From Devosia sp. XK-2 (lineage in GTDB: Bacteria > Pseudomonadota > Alphaproteobacteria > Rhizobiales > Devosiaceae), in contig NZ_CP146608.1 of assembly GCF_037113415.1 (NCBI RefSeq), positions 2,624,501-2,688,500 of the forward strand: a stretch of DNA of 64,000 bases, in the 5' to 3' direction. Below are positions 39,412 through 46,538 of the stretch, one piece after another. Numbering within the stretch: position 1 is the stretch's first letter; each line of letters starts with the position of its first letter. Made by a program: the position numbers and the translations under genes. The notes below the pieces were generated by a model. It did not search any database. It had not been told where the DNA came from and worked only from the letters and a program-made list of their open reading frames with translations.

Positions 39412-39582
39412 ATGAGCCAGGCAAAGTTCAGAACGTTTGAAACGACCCGGCGGCCAGCCGCAGCGGTCTGGAGCGACGACGCCCTGAGCCATCACCCGCA
39501 TTTCGGTGAAATCGCCATGGCCCTTCTTCCCGCCTCCCTGATCCTGGCCACTGCCACCGCGCTGCTGGTTGCCCTGCTCTAG
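39412..39582 (+). CDS. 56-aa single-helix membrane protein, unknown
   Basis: A hydrophilic N-terminal half (KFRTFETTRRPAAAVWSDD, HHPHFGE) followed by one C-terminal membrane helix (MALLPASLILATATALLVALL region). Not a family I recognise. AGGAG is well placed ahead of the ATG, and a consensus EcfG promoter lies upstream, which makes it a likely general-stress gene. It is easily missed by gene finders because of its size. Confidence 0.7.
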   Translation: MSQAKFRTFETTRRPAAAVWSDDALSHHPHFGEIAMALLPASLILATATALLVALL

Positions 39583-39626
39583 GGTCAAGACGGCAAGCCA
39601 GCCAACAATAGTTCCAGGAGGGTTCC

Positions 39627-39779
39627 ATGGGTACGATACTTCTTATCATTCTTGTTCTTTTGCTGATCGGCGCGCTGCCGACCTGGGGATATTCACGTGG
39701 CTTCGGCTATTTCCCCTCAGGCATTCTCGGCGTCATCCTGGTTGTGGTGTTGGTCCTGATGCTGATGGGCAGAATTTAG
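39627..39779 (+). CDS. DUF3309-family 50-aa membrane protein
   Basis: 50 aa, almost entirely two hydrophobic segments separated by LPTWGYSRGFGYFPSG, the hallmark of this small family common in Rhizobiales. Function unknown. AGGAGG precedes the ATG. It follows the 56-aa protein gene by 44 bases and probably shares its EcfG promoter. Confidence 0.85.
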   Translation: MGTILLIILVLLLIGALPTWGYSRGFGYFPSGILGVILVVVLVLMLMGRI

Positions 39780-39937
39780 CCGTCCCAATTCCCAAACGGG
39801 CACGCCAGGTCCCTCTGGTTTCCTCTGAAAAGGATTGTGCCCTTTGCGGGCCGATGGCCGCCCCCCTTTTCGGCCCGCGCCTTTCGTCCCGGCAAGCCCA
39901 AGTGCCTGTCGGGACATTTTTTCGTGCCATCGCCCCC

Positions 39938-39962
39938 GGAACTCGCACGCACGCACCGCGTT
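39938..39962 (+). promoter_or_regulatory. EcfG-type promoter for the ElaB/DUF883 gene
   Basis: GGAAC (39938-39942), 16 bases, CGTT (39959-39962), 28 bases ahead of the ATG at 39991. Confidence 0.65.
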
Positions 39963-39990
39963 ACATCGACAAGACAACAAGGAGTGTCCA

Positions 39991-40353
39991 ATGGCTACGA
40001 CCTCAGACATGGCCCCCACCCGCCGCAAATCCGGCAATGGCCGCAGCGCCACCAAGGCCGAAACCCGTGAACAGCAGCTCGAGAGCCAGGTCGTCCAACT
40101 GCAACACGACCTCAAGGCGATTTCCGAGACCCTGAGCAAGCTGACCGGCGAGAAGGTCGGCGAAGCGCGTTCCCTGGCCACCAGCGAAGTCCAGCATCTG
40201 CGGGAGCGCGGCCAGCAAATGCTGAGCCAGGCGCAGGACCAGATGGGCGAAACGGAAAAGCAGCTCAAAGATACCATTCGCGACAAGCCCCTTACGGCCG
40301 TGGTCGCCGCCGCCGGGATCGGCTTCCTCTTCGCCTTGCTCACCCGGCACTAG
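39991..40353 (+). CDS. ElaB/YqjD/DUF883-family membrane-anchored protein
   Basis: 120 aa. A long amphipathic helical region (REQQLESQVVQLQHDLKAIS ... EVQHLRERGQQMLSQ) is followed by a C-terminal membrane anchor (PLTAVVAAAGIGFLFALL). E. coli relatives bind ribosomes at the inner membrane in stationary phase. The internal ATG at 39991 with AAGGAG is the clear start. An EcfG promoter lies directly upstream, and the next gene starts 5 bases downstream. Confidence 0.88.
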   Translation: MATTSDMAPTRRKSGNGRSATKAETREQQLESQVVQLQHDLKAISETLSKLTGEKVGEARSLATSEVQHLRERGQQMLSQAQDQMGETEKQLKDTIRDKPLTAVVAAAGIGFLFALLTRH

Positions 40354-40358
40354 GCATC

Positions 40359-40790
40359 ATGACCGTGCTCGCGCAGCTCGCGTCCCTGCTTGGGCTGGAA
40401 CTTGAAGAAATGCTGGCAAAGGCGAAGTCCAACCTGCTGGTCTATGGGCTGATCGTCCTATTCAGCGCGGTGGCCTCCGGCTTCCTTATTGCCGCTGGTT
40501 ATATGGCTTTGGCCGAACGGGCCGGTGCCATAGTGGCCGCCCTCATTCTGGCCGGCGGTTTTCTGGCACTCGCACTGGCGATCTATATTGGTGCATTTAT
40601 TGCCAGCCGCCGCCGCCAGCGAAAGTTTGCGCAGCGGCGGCGTTCCGCTGAAACCGGCGCACTGCTCTCCAGTGCCGCTCTTGTCGCGTTGCCGCTTCTA
40701 TCGAAGTCGCCCACGCTGGTGCGATGGGGTTTGCCCGCGGCGGCCATCGCCGCTTTCGCGCTATTGCGCGACAATGAAAAAGAAGACTGA
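40359..40790 (+). CDS. Holin-X/DUF1469-like membrane protein
   Basis: 143 aa with two central membrane helices (LLVYGLIVLFSAVASGFLIA, IVAALILAGGFLALALAIYI) and a further hydrophobic segment near the C-terminus. It resembles the phage-holin-like proteins usually found next to ElaB/DUF883 genes. No evidence of a phage here; a role in membrane stress is more likely. It lies 5 bases after the ElaB gene and shares its promoter. Convergent with the lipid kinase gene. Confidence 0.8.
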   Translation: MTVLAQLASLLGLELEEMLAKAKSNLLVYGLIVLFSAVASGFLIAAGYMALAERAGAIVAALILAGGFLALALAIYIGAFIASRRRQRKFAQRRRSAETGALLSSAALVALPLLSKSPTLVRWGLPAAAIAAFALLRDNEKED

Positions 40791-40802
40791 TGCGGCTGCG
40801 CG

Positions 40803-41723
40803 TCACGCGCGCCCGACCGTCTCGGTAACATTAGGCCGGATTACCGGCAAAGCCAGCGGGTGAATTTGCAGCGTCACGCTGGAGGCCAGGTCGATCAACT
40901 CCCCGTCGATTACCGCATGCGTCCCCTTCTTGCGCTTGGGAAAGCGCAGGACCAGATCGCGCACTTCGGTTTCGCTGACCGCCGGGTTGGCGCGCCAGCG
41001 CCCGGTCATGACATCGAGCACCAGGTTCAGCAATTCCCGGGTCGTCACGCTCTGGGCGATATAGACCCCCAACCGCCCCGAATTGAGTATCTGAGCCACC
41101 GGCACGGGACTCTCATCGAGCGGATTGTTCGACACGACCACACCCATTGCGGCCATCTGCCGGTCGCCTTTGCTGGTGTGCAACTCCACATCAAAACGCG
41201 GTGGGTTGACGGCCGAGGCAAAGATCGCCCGCAAACTGGCCAGCATCTTGCCCAACCGGCTGCTATAGGCCATGCCATTGCGGATGCGGACCAGGCGGGC
41301 GTGGATGCCGACGCCAAACTGATGGACGAAAGGCCGACCGTTGGCCGTGGCGATGTCCACGCGTTCCACGCTGCCCCGCGCTATGGCCCTGAGCGCGCCA
41401 TCGAGATCGAGCGGCATGCCCAGAGCGCGTGCAAACAGGTTCATGGTCCCCGCGGGCAATACGCCCAATGCCTTGCCGCTACGATAGGCGACAGCAGCAG
41501 CAGCCGAAATGGTGCCATCGCCGCCGCCGGCGATCATTGCCTCGGCATCCGGATCATCGGCCGCCAAGCGCAGCTCCCGCTCAACGTCCTTGCCCGCCAC
41601 GACATGGCATTCAAGCCTATGCCCATGGTCGGCGAACACCTTCTCCGCGCGGGCGCAGAATGTGTCGAGATCCATTGTTCTGAGCGTACCGCCATCCCGG
41701 TTCAGAATCGCGCGGAACTTCAA
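40803..41723 (-). CDS. Diacylglycerol/lipid kinase family protein (YegS-like)
   Basis: 306 aa. The catalytic-domain motif GGGDGTISAAAA and GTMNLFARALGMP are typical of DagK-type lipid kinases; a beta-rich C-terminal domain follows. It should phosphorylate a membrane lipid such as diacylglycerol or a sphingoid lipid at the inner membrane. Its ATG overlaps the stop of the upstream histidine kinase gene by four bases, so the two are translationally coupled. That link to a general-stress kinase is unusual. Confidence 0.85.
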   Translation of the reverse strand: MKFRAILNRDGGTLRTMDLDTFCARAEKVFADHGHRLECHVVAGKDVERELRLAADDPDAEAMIAGGGDGTISAAAAVAYRSGKALGVLPAGTMNLFARALGMPLDLDGALRAIARGSVERVDIATANGRPFVHQFGVGIHARLVRIRNGMAYSSRLGKMLASLRAIFASAVNPPRFDVELHTSKGDRQMAAMGVVVSNNPLDESPVPVAQILNSGRLGVYIAQSVTTRELLNLVLDVMTGRWRANPAVSETEVRDLVLRFPKRKKGTHAVIDGELIDLASSVTLQIHPLALPVIRPNVTETVGRA

Positions 41724-43141
41724 ACTTCGTCATCCCGGGCCGGTGCCGCACTACCCAGTTCCGGCAGCAGGACCGTGACTTCCAGGCCCCCGCTTTCGAC
41801 TGCGCGATATTCGGGCTCTCCGCCAAACTGGCTCGATAGCTGCCGCACGATCACCGATCCCAGCCCGGTTTCACCCATCTCCCCGTCCGGGGCAATCCCC
41901 ACCCCATTGTCTTTGACCGAAAGCGCGGGAACATCGTCTTCGGTGCGCGCCAGCGTCACGAGGATTTCGCCGCGGCGGTCACCTGGAAAGGCATGTTTGA
42001 GCGCATTGGTCACCAATTCGCCGACAAGAATGCCCAGCGTGGTGGCATCGCGGGCGCCCACCTCTATTGGCGCAAGCTCGCTGCGCACGAGGACACGGCC
42101 GCTATCGATCTGGGTTTCGGCTATGTCCTCGAGAACGGCTGCGAGAAATTCGTCCGCACTGGCCGTTTCCAAGTCGTCGCCAAGCCGCAGCCGGCGATGG
42201 GCTGAAGCCACCGCATGAACGCGTGACCGCGCCGCTTCCAGCGCATTGCGGACGTCGTCGGACTGCGTCCGCATGACCTGCAGGGCCAGGAGCGAAGACA
42301 CGGTGGCCAGCGAATTGCCGATACGATGATTGGTATCCTGAAGCAGCGCCTCGACGCGCTCCCTTTCGCGCTCGGCATGCGCGCGCGCCTCCTCGATATC
42401 GCGGGTGCGCTCGGCAATCTCCGCCTCAAGCGCCTCGTTCTGGCTGACCAGGCCCAGATGCCGTTGCGCCAGGGCACTGACCTGCCTCTGGCTGCGCATC
42501 AGCAGGGCATAGGCCAGAATGGCCGCCGCCGTCAGAGCCGCGATCAGCGCGCCAACCAGCCCGGTCCGGGTCTGGTCGATCTGGGCATTGCGGCTGGTCA
42601 GCTTGGCATCTTCCTCGGCAATGAAATCTTCCAGCGTCTTGCTGACCTCAGCCATCAGCCGCGCGCCCATGCCCGTTTCGGTCAGGGTCTGCGCTTCCGC
42701 ATTGCGGCGCGTCGCTACCAGTTCCACGGTGCGGTTCATCTCGGCCATCTTGCTGGTGATATCGCCGGTAATGCTCGCCACTCGCGCCGCCTGGCCGCTA
42801 TCGTCCGCCGTCATCTCCATCAACGCTGCGACACGGCGGTCCAGGCTGGATACGGCTTCACGATAGGGTTCCAGAAATTGCGGATCGGCCGTCAGCAGAA
42901 AGCCGCGCTGGCTGGCTTCGGCCTGGCTGAGCGCATGGGTCAATTCCCGCGCGGCATTGCGAACGGCATAGGTCTTGGTGATGTCATTGAGCTGCCGGTC
43001 GATGCCCTGCATCAGCATCAATGCGGCAAAAGCCGCCAGGCAAACCAGACCAAGCGACACCCACACGGCGAGACGCCTCGTTCCCCGCCGCGAAAGCCGC
43101 GGTCCATCGGCGATTTTTGACCGGCCAACCAGATCGCTCAT
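41720..43141 (-). CDS. CHASE3 sensor histidine kinase, HWE/HisKA_2 type
   Basis: 473 aa inner-membrane sensor. TM1 is about 25-45, the periplasmic CHASE3 domain 46-195 (SQAEASQRGFLLTADPQFLEP shortened in the middle), TM2 about 195-215, a coiled linker 220-265, then the HisKA_2 box with phospho-acceptor H272 (NHRIGNSLATVSSLL) and a HATPase domain (GELVTNALKHAF; DNGVGI). Kinases of this kind located near phyR-nepR-ecfG usually phosphorylate PhyR. It overlaps the lipid kinase gene (ATGA). Confidence 0.88.
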   Translation of the reverse strand: MSDLVGRSKIADGPRLSRRGTRRLAVWVSLGLVCLAAFAALMLMQGIDRQLNDITKTYAVRNAARELTHALSQAEASQRGFLLTADPQFLEPYREAVSSLDRRVAALMEMTADDSGQAARVASITGDITSKMAEMNRTVELVATRRNAEAQTLTETGMGARLMAEVSKTLEDFIAEEDAKLTSRNAQIDQTRTGLVGALIAALTAAAILAYALLMRSQRQVSALAQRHLGLVSQNEALEAEIAERTRDIEEARAHAERERERVEALLQDTNHRIGNSLATVSSLLALQVMRTQSDDVRNALEAARSRVHAVASAHRRLRLGDDLETASADEFLAAVLEDIAETQIDSGRVLVRSELAPIEVGARDATTLGILVGELVTNALKHAFPGDRRGEILVTLARTEDDVPALSVKDNGVGIAPDGEMGETGLGSVIVRQLSSQFGGEPEYRAVESGGLEVTVLLPELGSAAPARDDEV

Positions 43142-43220
43142 TGCCCGCCCCCATTGCTGGCACAGATAGATGCCGGTGGAGCATTGACCTTAGGCGGTGG
43201 CAGCATTGAGGCCATCACTG

Positions 43221-43940
43221 CTAGATCAACGGGCGCATGCTTTCGCCCGGCCCCTCCCAGCCCGCGATGCGTGCCAGTTCCACTGCATCAAGTACCTCGC
43301 AACTCCGTCCTTGCCAGTGGATGAGACCCTTGTTCGAAAGCTTGCGCAAGGTCTTGTTCGTGTGAACGATGGACAGTCCCAATGTATCAGCGACATGCTG
43401 CTGGGTCAGCGGAATGGTGACCCGCCCTCCATTTAACCCGACCGAAACGGCCCGTTCATGAAGAAAGGCCAGGAGATAGGCCGCGCGCTCCAGGGCGGTG
43501 CGTCGGCCCAGGCTCAGCAGATGATCGTCCAGCATGCGCTCCTCGCGCGCGGCCAGCCAGGTCACGTCGAAGCCCAGTCCGGGATGATTGCGGAAAAGTT
43601 CGTCAAGCTGGTCGCGCTGAAAGACGCATAGGACCAGCGGGGAAAGGGCCTCCACCGAGTGCTCCATTTCACCGATCACCGAGCCCTGCAGGCCAACCAG
43701 ATCGCCGGGCAGGATGTAGTTGAGAATCTGCCGGCGCCCGTCATCGAGCATTTTGAACCGAAATGCCCAACCTGACAGCAAGGTGAAAAGATGGGCGCTA
43801 TGCGCGCCTTCGCTCAGAATGGTGGTGCCTGCCTCCGCGGTCATTTCCCCCGCTTTGAAGCTGGAAACGAATGCGAGTTCGCCAGGCGAGAAGTCGCGGA
43901 ACACAGGGAGGCCGCGCAACGGGCATTGTTCACAGGACAC
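43221..43940 (-). CDS. Crp/Fnr-family transcriptional regulator
   Basis: 239 aa from the GTG at 43938-43940. It has CEQCPLRGLPVFRDFSPGEL at the N-terminus, a cyclic-nucleotide-binding-like domain (about 25-140; ILPGDLVGLQGS) and a C-terminal winged helix (LTQQHVADTLGLSIVHTNKTL). The frame is open back to an ATG at 44037-44039, but a consensus EcfG promoter lies inside that extension (44033-44008), and the extra 33 residues do not look conserved. I therefore prefer the GTG, with a longer product possible from other promoters. Effector unknown; the N-terminal CxxC alone does not make an FNR-type cluster. Confidence 0.78.
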   Translation of the reverse strand: MSCEQCPLRGLPVFRDFSPGELAFVSSFKAGEMTAEAGTTILSEGAHSAHLFTLLSGWAFRFKMLDDGRRQILNYILPGDLVGLQGSVIGEMEHSVEALSPLVLCVFQRDQLDELFRNHPGLGFDVTWLAAREERMLDDHLLSLGRRTALERAAYLLAFLHERAVSVGLNGGRVTIPLTQQHVADTLGLSIVHTNKTLRKLSNKGLIHWQGRSCEVLDAVELARIAGWEGPGESMRPLI

Positions 43941-44007
43941 TCTGCGACCCGATGAAGGGAGAACAAGACTCAATTGAAATGCCTGACGCTTTAGCTTTTG
44001 GAAACCA

Positions 44008-44033
44008 AACGCAGCAGCCTCAGCGCGCGTTCC
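44008..44033 (-). promoter_or_regulatory. EcfG-type promoter for the Crp/Fnr gene
   Basis: On the minus strand GGAAC (44033-44029), 17 bases, CGTT (44011-44008). The -10 is about 70 bases from the GTG start at 43940 and downstream of the longest possible ATG. Confidence 0.55.
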
Positions 44034-44106
44034 CCGCATGTCAAAGTTAAATGACAGAACTGCCCCTGGGGGCGATCAGTGGCCTTCACCATCGGAAAGC
44101 GCAGCA

Positions 44107-44475
44107 ATGTCGAGTAATGGGGCGATACTCATCGTCGAGACCGAATTCATCATCGCCCTGGGCATCCAGAATACCCTCCAGACCCTGGGCTTGTCGGAGG
44201 TCGTTCTGGCCAAGAGCCCTGACGAGGCCGCCGCCCTGCTGGAGGACTGGTCGATCCTCGCCCTGGCGATCGTCGAGATCGAAGTCGACAAGCCCGGCCT
44301 GATCGAATTTGCGCTGCAACTGGTGCGGCATGGGGTAACCGTCATCGGGCTCAGCGCCGATAGCCGACTGGTCGATGGTTTGCCAGAACTGCCCGGCATA
44401 CCCATTCTCATCAAGCCGCTGCCTGACGCCGATCTGGCCCAGACCATCCGGTCCCGTCTCGATCAGAAGCTATGA
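44107..44475 (+). CDS. Degenerate single-domain response regulator
   Basis: 122 aa, a lone receiver domain. E11 of the acidic pocket is present but the next acid is T12, the phospho-acceptor position is E57 (LALAIVEIEV) instead of Asp, and K103 is retained (ILIKPLPDADL). So it should not be phosphorylated normally; the Glu may mimic the active state, or the protein may act as a binding partner only. It lies between the Crp gene (divergent) and ecfG (convergent, overlapping by 13 bases). A link to the general stress pathway is inferred from position. Confidence 0.78.
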   Translation: MSSNGAILIVETEFIIALGIQNTLQTLGLSEVVLAKSPDEAAALLEDWSILALAIVEIEVDKPGLIEFALQLVRHGVTVIGLSADSRLVDGLPELPGIPILIKPLPDADLAQTIRSRLDQKL

Positions 44476-45017
44476 TTGCCGGACGTCACCTGCGCAGACA
44501 CAGCGTCCGGACCATAATCGGACTCGCCGCTGATCTTGAGCAGTTCGGTCAGGCGGGTGCGCGCCCGGCTCACCCGGCTCTTCATCGTGCCCACGGCACA
44601 ATCGCAGATCGACGCCGCTTCTTCATAGGAAAAGCCCGAAGCCCCAATCAGGATGATCGCTTCGCGCTGGTCATCGGGAAGCTTGGTCAGCGCCGCTTTG
44701 AAGTCCTCCAGATCCATCGATCCATATTGGGATGGGTGCACGGACAGCCGTTCGGTGAAGGCGCCATCGGTGTCCTGCACCTCGCGCCCACGCTTACGCA
44801 TCTGGCTATAGAACTCATTGCGCAGAATGGTGAAGAGCCACGCCTTGATATTGGTGCCCATTTCGAAGCTGGACTGCTTGGCCCAGGCCTTCATCACGGT
44901 GTCCTGCACCAGGTCGTCGGCTTTGTCGTGCTTGCCGGTCAGCGATACGGCAAAGGCGCGCAGGCTGGGCAAGGTCGCGAGCATCTCGCGTTTGAACGAG
45001 GTTCCCTCGGCGCTCAT
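44463..45017 (-). CDS. ecfG: EcfG, general stress response ECF sigma factor
   Basis: 184 aa. Region 2: SLTGKHDKADDLVQDTVMKA and FTILRNEFYSQMRKRGREVQ; region 4: LPDDQREAIILIGASGFSYEE with AVGTMKSRVSRARTRL. It directs transcription from GGAAC-N16/17-CGTT promoters, several of which are visible in this window. The internal ATG at 45017 with GGAGAG is the start. It lies 4 bases after nepR, whose product holds it inactive. Confidence 0.93.
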   Translation of the reverse strand: MSAEGTSFKREMLATLPSLRAFAVSLTGKHDKADDLVQDTVMKAWAKQSSFEMGTNIKAWLFTILRNEFYSQMRKRGREVQDTDGAFTERLSVHPSQYGSMDLEDFKAALTKLPDDQREAIILIGASGFSYEEAASICDCAVGTMKSRVSRARTRLTELLKISGESDYGPDAVSAQVTSGNHSF

Positions 45018-45021
45018 GCGA

Positions 45022-45243
45022 TTACTCTCCACCGCGATCGGCAGACTTGTCACTCTGAGCCTTTTCCGCGCTATCGAGCTTTTCGAGCAGATCCAGGAGC
45101 TGATCAGGCACGCCTTCGTCCTGAACTGCGCCATAAAGGGCGCGGAGCCGCGACCCGATATCCGAGGTCGGACCGAGCCCATCATCGGCCCGCCCCGCCT
45201 GCATGCGCACACGTTGCTGGGTCACCAGATTATCCTTTTTCAT
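45022..45243 (-). CDS. nepR: NepR, anti-sigma factor of EcfG
   Basis: 73 aa. The conserved helical core is at about 27-60 (SDIGSRLRALYGAVQDEGVP, then DQLLDLLEKLD). NepR binds EcfG in the absence of stress; phosphorylated PhyR takes NepR away. It is directly upstream of ecfG and divergent from phyR, the standard arrangement. The gene is short and easily overlooked. Confidence 0.92.
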   Translation of the reverse strand: MKKDNLVTQQRVRMQAGRADDGLGPTSDIGSRLRALYGAVQDEGVPDQLLDLLEKLDSAEKAQSDKSADRGGE

Positions 45244-45292
45244 TCCGTATTCGACCGATCAGTCTTAATTTTCCGCGCTGTACCGTGGCCCC

Positions 45293-45318
45293 AATGCGCG
45301 AGCCAGGAGAAAAGTTCC
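45293..45318 (-). promoter_or_regulatory. Candidate EcfG promoter for nepR-ecfG
   Basis: Minus strand GGAAC (45318-45314), 17 bases, CATT (45296-45293). The -10 departs from CGTT by one base, so it may be weaker. Its -35 is back to back with that of the phyR promoter: GTTCC-N9-GGAAC. Confidence 0.45.
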
Positions 45319-45327
45319 CGCCCAATT

Positions 45328-45352
45328 GGAACTTTCTTTGACCCAACACGTT
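45328..45352 (+). promoter_or_regulatory. EcfG promoter for phyR
   Basis: GGAAC (45328-45332), 16 bases, CGTT (45349-45352), about 53 bases ahead of the phyR ATG. Perfect consensus; gives positive feedback. Confidence 0.75.
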
Positions 45353-45404
45353 TTGGGCCTTCGTGAGGTAAAGAACAACAAGCGTCACCCGGGAGTTTTC
45401 GTCT

Positions 45405-46199
45405 ATGTCCTTGTCCACGCGGATCGCACCGCATCTGCCCTATCTGCGGCGTTTTTCTCGCGCCGTTACAGGTTCGCAGACCTCCGGCGATGCCTATGTC
45501 GCCGCCACCCTTGAAGCTCTGATTGCCGACATCTCCCTATTCCCCGAGGCCAGCACAGACCGCATTGCGCTTTATAAACTGTTCTCCGCACTATTCTCCT
45601 CGACTGCCGTGAACGTGCCCCAGCCCGCTTCAGGCTTCGCCTGGGAACAGCGCGCCGCCGCCAATCTGGCCAACCTCGCCCCGCTGCCGCGCCAGGCCTT
45701 CCTGCTTGTGGCGGTCGAAGGGTTCAGTCACGCCCAGGGCGCCGAGATTCTGTCGATGAGCGAGGAAGAATTCGCCGGCCTGCTCGACGAAGCCTCGACC
45801 GAAATCTCCCGCCAGGTCGCCACCGAGATCATGATCATCGAGGATGAGCCCCTGATCGCCATGGACATCGAACAGATGGTCCAGAGCCTGGGGCACAAAG
45901 TGGTCAGCATTGCCCGTACCCATAAGGAGGCGGTCAACCTGTTCGACAAGACCAGGCCGCGCATGATCCTGGCCGACATTCAGCTTGCCGACGGCAGTTC
46001 CGGCATCGACGCGGTCAACGATATTCTCAACACCCATTCGGTGCCTGTTATTTTTATCACCGCCTTCCCGGAGCGTCTGCTCACCGGAGAGCGTCCCGAA
46101 CCCACTTTCCTGGTTACCAAGCCGTTCAACCCCGACATGGTCAAGGCGCTGATCAGCCAGGCCCTGTTCTTTGACGAAGGATCAAGAGCTGCGGCCTGA
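45405..46199 (+). CDS. phyR: PhyR, general stress response regulator (sigma-like plus receiver)
   Basis: 264 aa. The N-terminal sigma-like domain (1-135) mimics EcfG to trap NepR. The receiver domain (141-255) has E146-D147, phospho-acceptor D191 ([10 protein letters not shown]) and the conserved Lys in LVTKPFNPD. Once phosphorylated, the anti-anti-sigma domain is exposed. GGGAG precedes the ATG. Divergent from nepR-ecfG, closed by a terminator. Confidence 0.95.
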   Translation: MSLSTRIAPHLPYLRRFSRAVTGSQTSGDAYVAATLEALIADISLFPEASTDRIALYKLFSALFSSTAVNVPQPASGFAWEQRAAANLANLAPLPRQAFLLVAVEGFSHAQGAEILSMSEEEFAGLLDEASTEISRQVATEIMIIEDEPLIAMDIEQMVQSLGHKVVSIARTHKEAVNLFDKTRPRMILADIQLADGSSGIDAVNDILNTHSVPVIFITAFPERLLTGERPEPTFLVTKPFNPDMVKALISQALFFDEGSRAAA

Positions 46200-46221
46200 T
46201 CGTTCAAAAGGTTCAAAAATT

Positions 46222-46249
46222 AAAGGTCGGCGCAAGCCGGCCTTTTTCT
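46222..46249 (+). terminator. Terminator of phyR
   Basis: Stem AAAGGTCGGC / GCCGGCCTTT with loop GCAA, then TTCTT, 23 bases after the stop codon. Confidence 0.8.
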
Positions 46250-46257
46250 TGCACTTT

Positions 46258-46283
46258 GGAACTGGCTTCCCTGACCAGGCGTT
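46258..46283 (+). promoter_or_regulatory. EcfG-type promoter for the DUF1328 gene
   Basis: GGAAC (46258-46262), 17 bases, CGTT (46280-46283), 33 bases ahead of the ATG. Confidence 0.68.
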
Positions 46284-46315
46284 TAATAGACAAGTTTCCA
46301 AACTTGGAGTTTGTC

Positions 46316-46480
46316 ATGTTGTACTATGCGCTTGTTTTTCTCGTCATCGCACTCATTGCTGGCGTTCTTGGCTTTGGCGGCATCGCCGGGGCATCCGCGG
46401 GCATTGCGCAGATTCTGTTCTTCCTATTCCTGGCGTTTCTGGTTGTCTCGCTGGTGGTGGGCCTCTTCCGCCGGACCTAA
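46316..46480 (+). CDS. DUF1328-family 54-aa membrane protein
   Basis: 54 aa, two hydrophobic helices ([20 protein letters not shown] and [19 protein letters not shown]). DUF1328 proteins are widespread, of unknown function and often stress-induced. The ATG at 46316 with GGAG six bases upstream is the start; the longer frame would begin inside the promoter. The consensus EcfG promoter upstream makes it a likely general-stress gene. Confidence 0.88.
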   Translation: MLYYALVFLVIALIAGVLGFGGIAGASAGIAQILFFLFLAFLVVSLVVGLFRRT

Positions 46481-46502
46481 ACAGAAACGCAGAGCACGAC
46501 AT

Positions 46503-46536
46503 AAGAGCGGCACCCCAAACGGCGCCGCTCTTGTTT
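46503..46536. terminator. Bidirectional terminator between DUF1328 and YdcF genes
   Basis: Stem AAGAGCGGC / GCCGCTCTT with a 12-base loop, followed by GTTTATT on the plus strand. Confidence 0.7.
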
Positions 46537-46538
46537 AT

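Noticed and set aside
40359..40790. Holin-like gene as a sign of a prophage
   Set aside because: No other phage gene is nearby; it is cotranscribed with an ElaB-type gene under a stress promoter.
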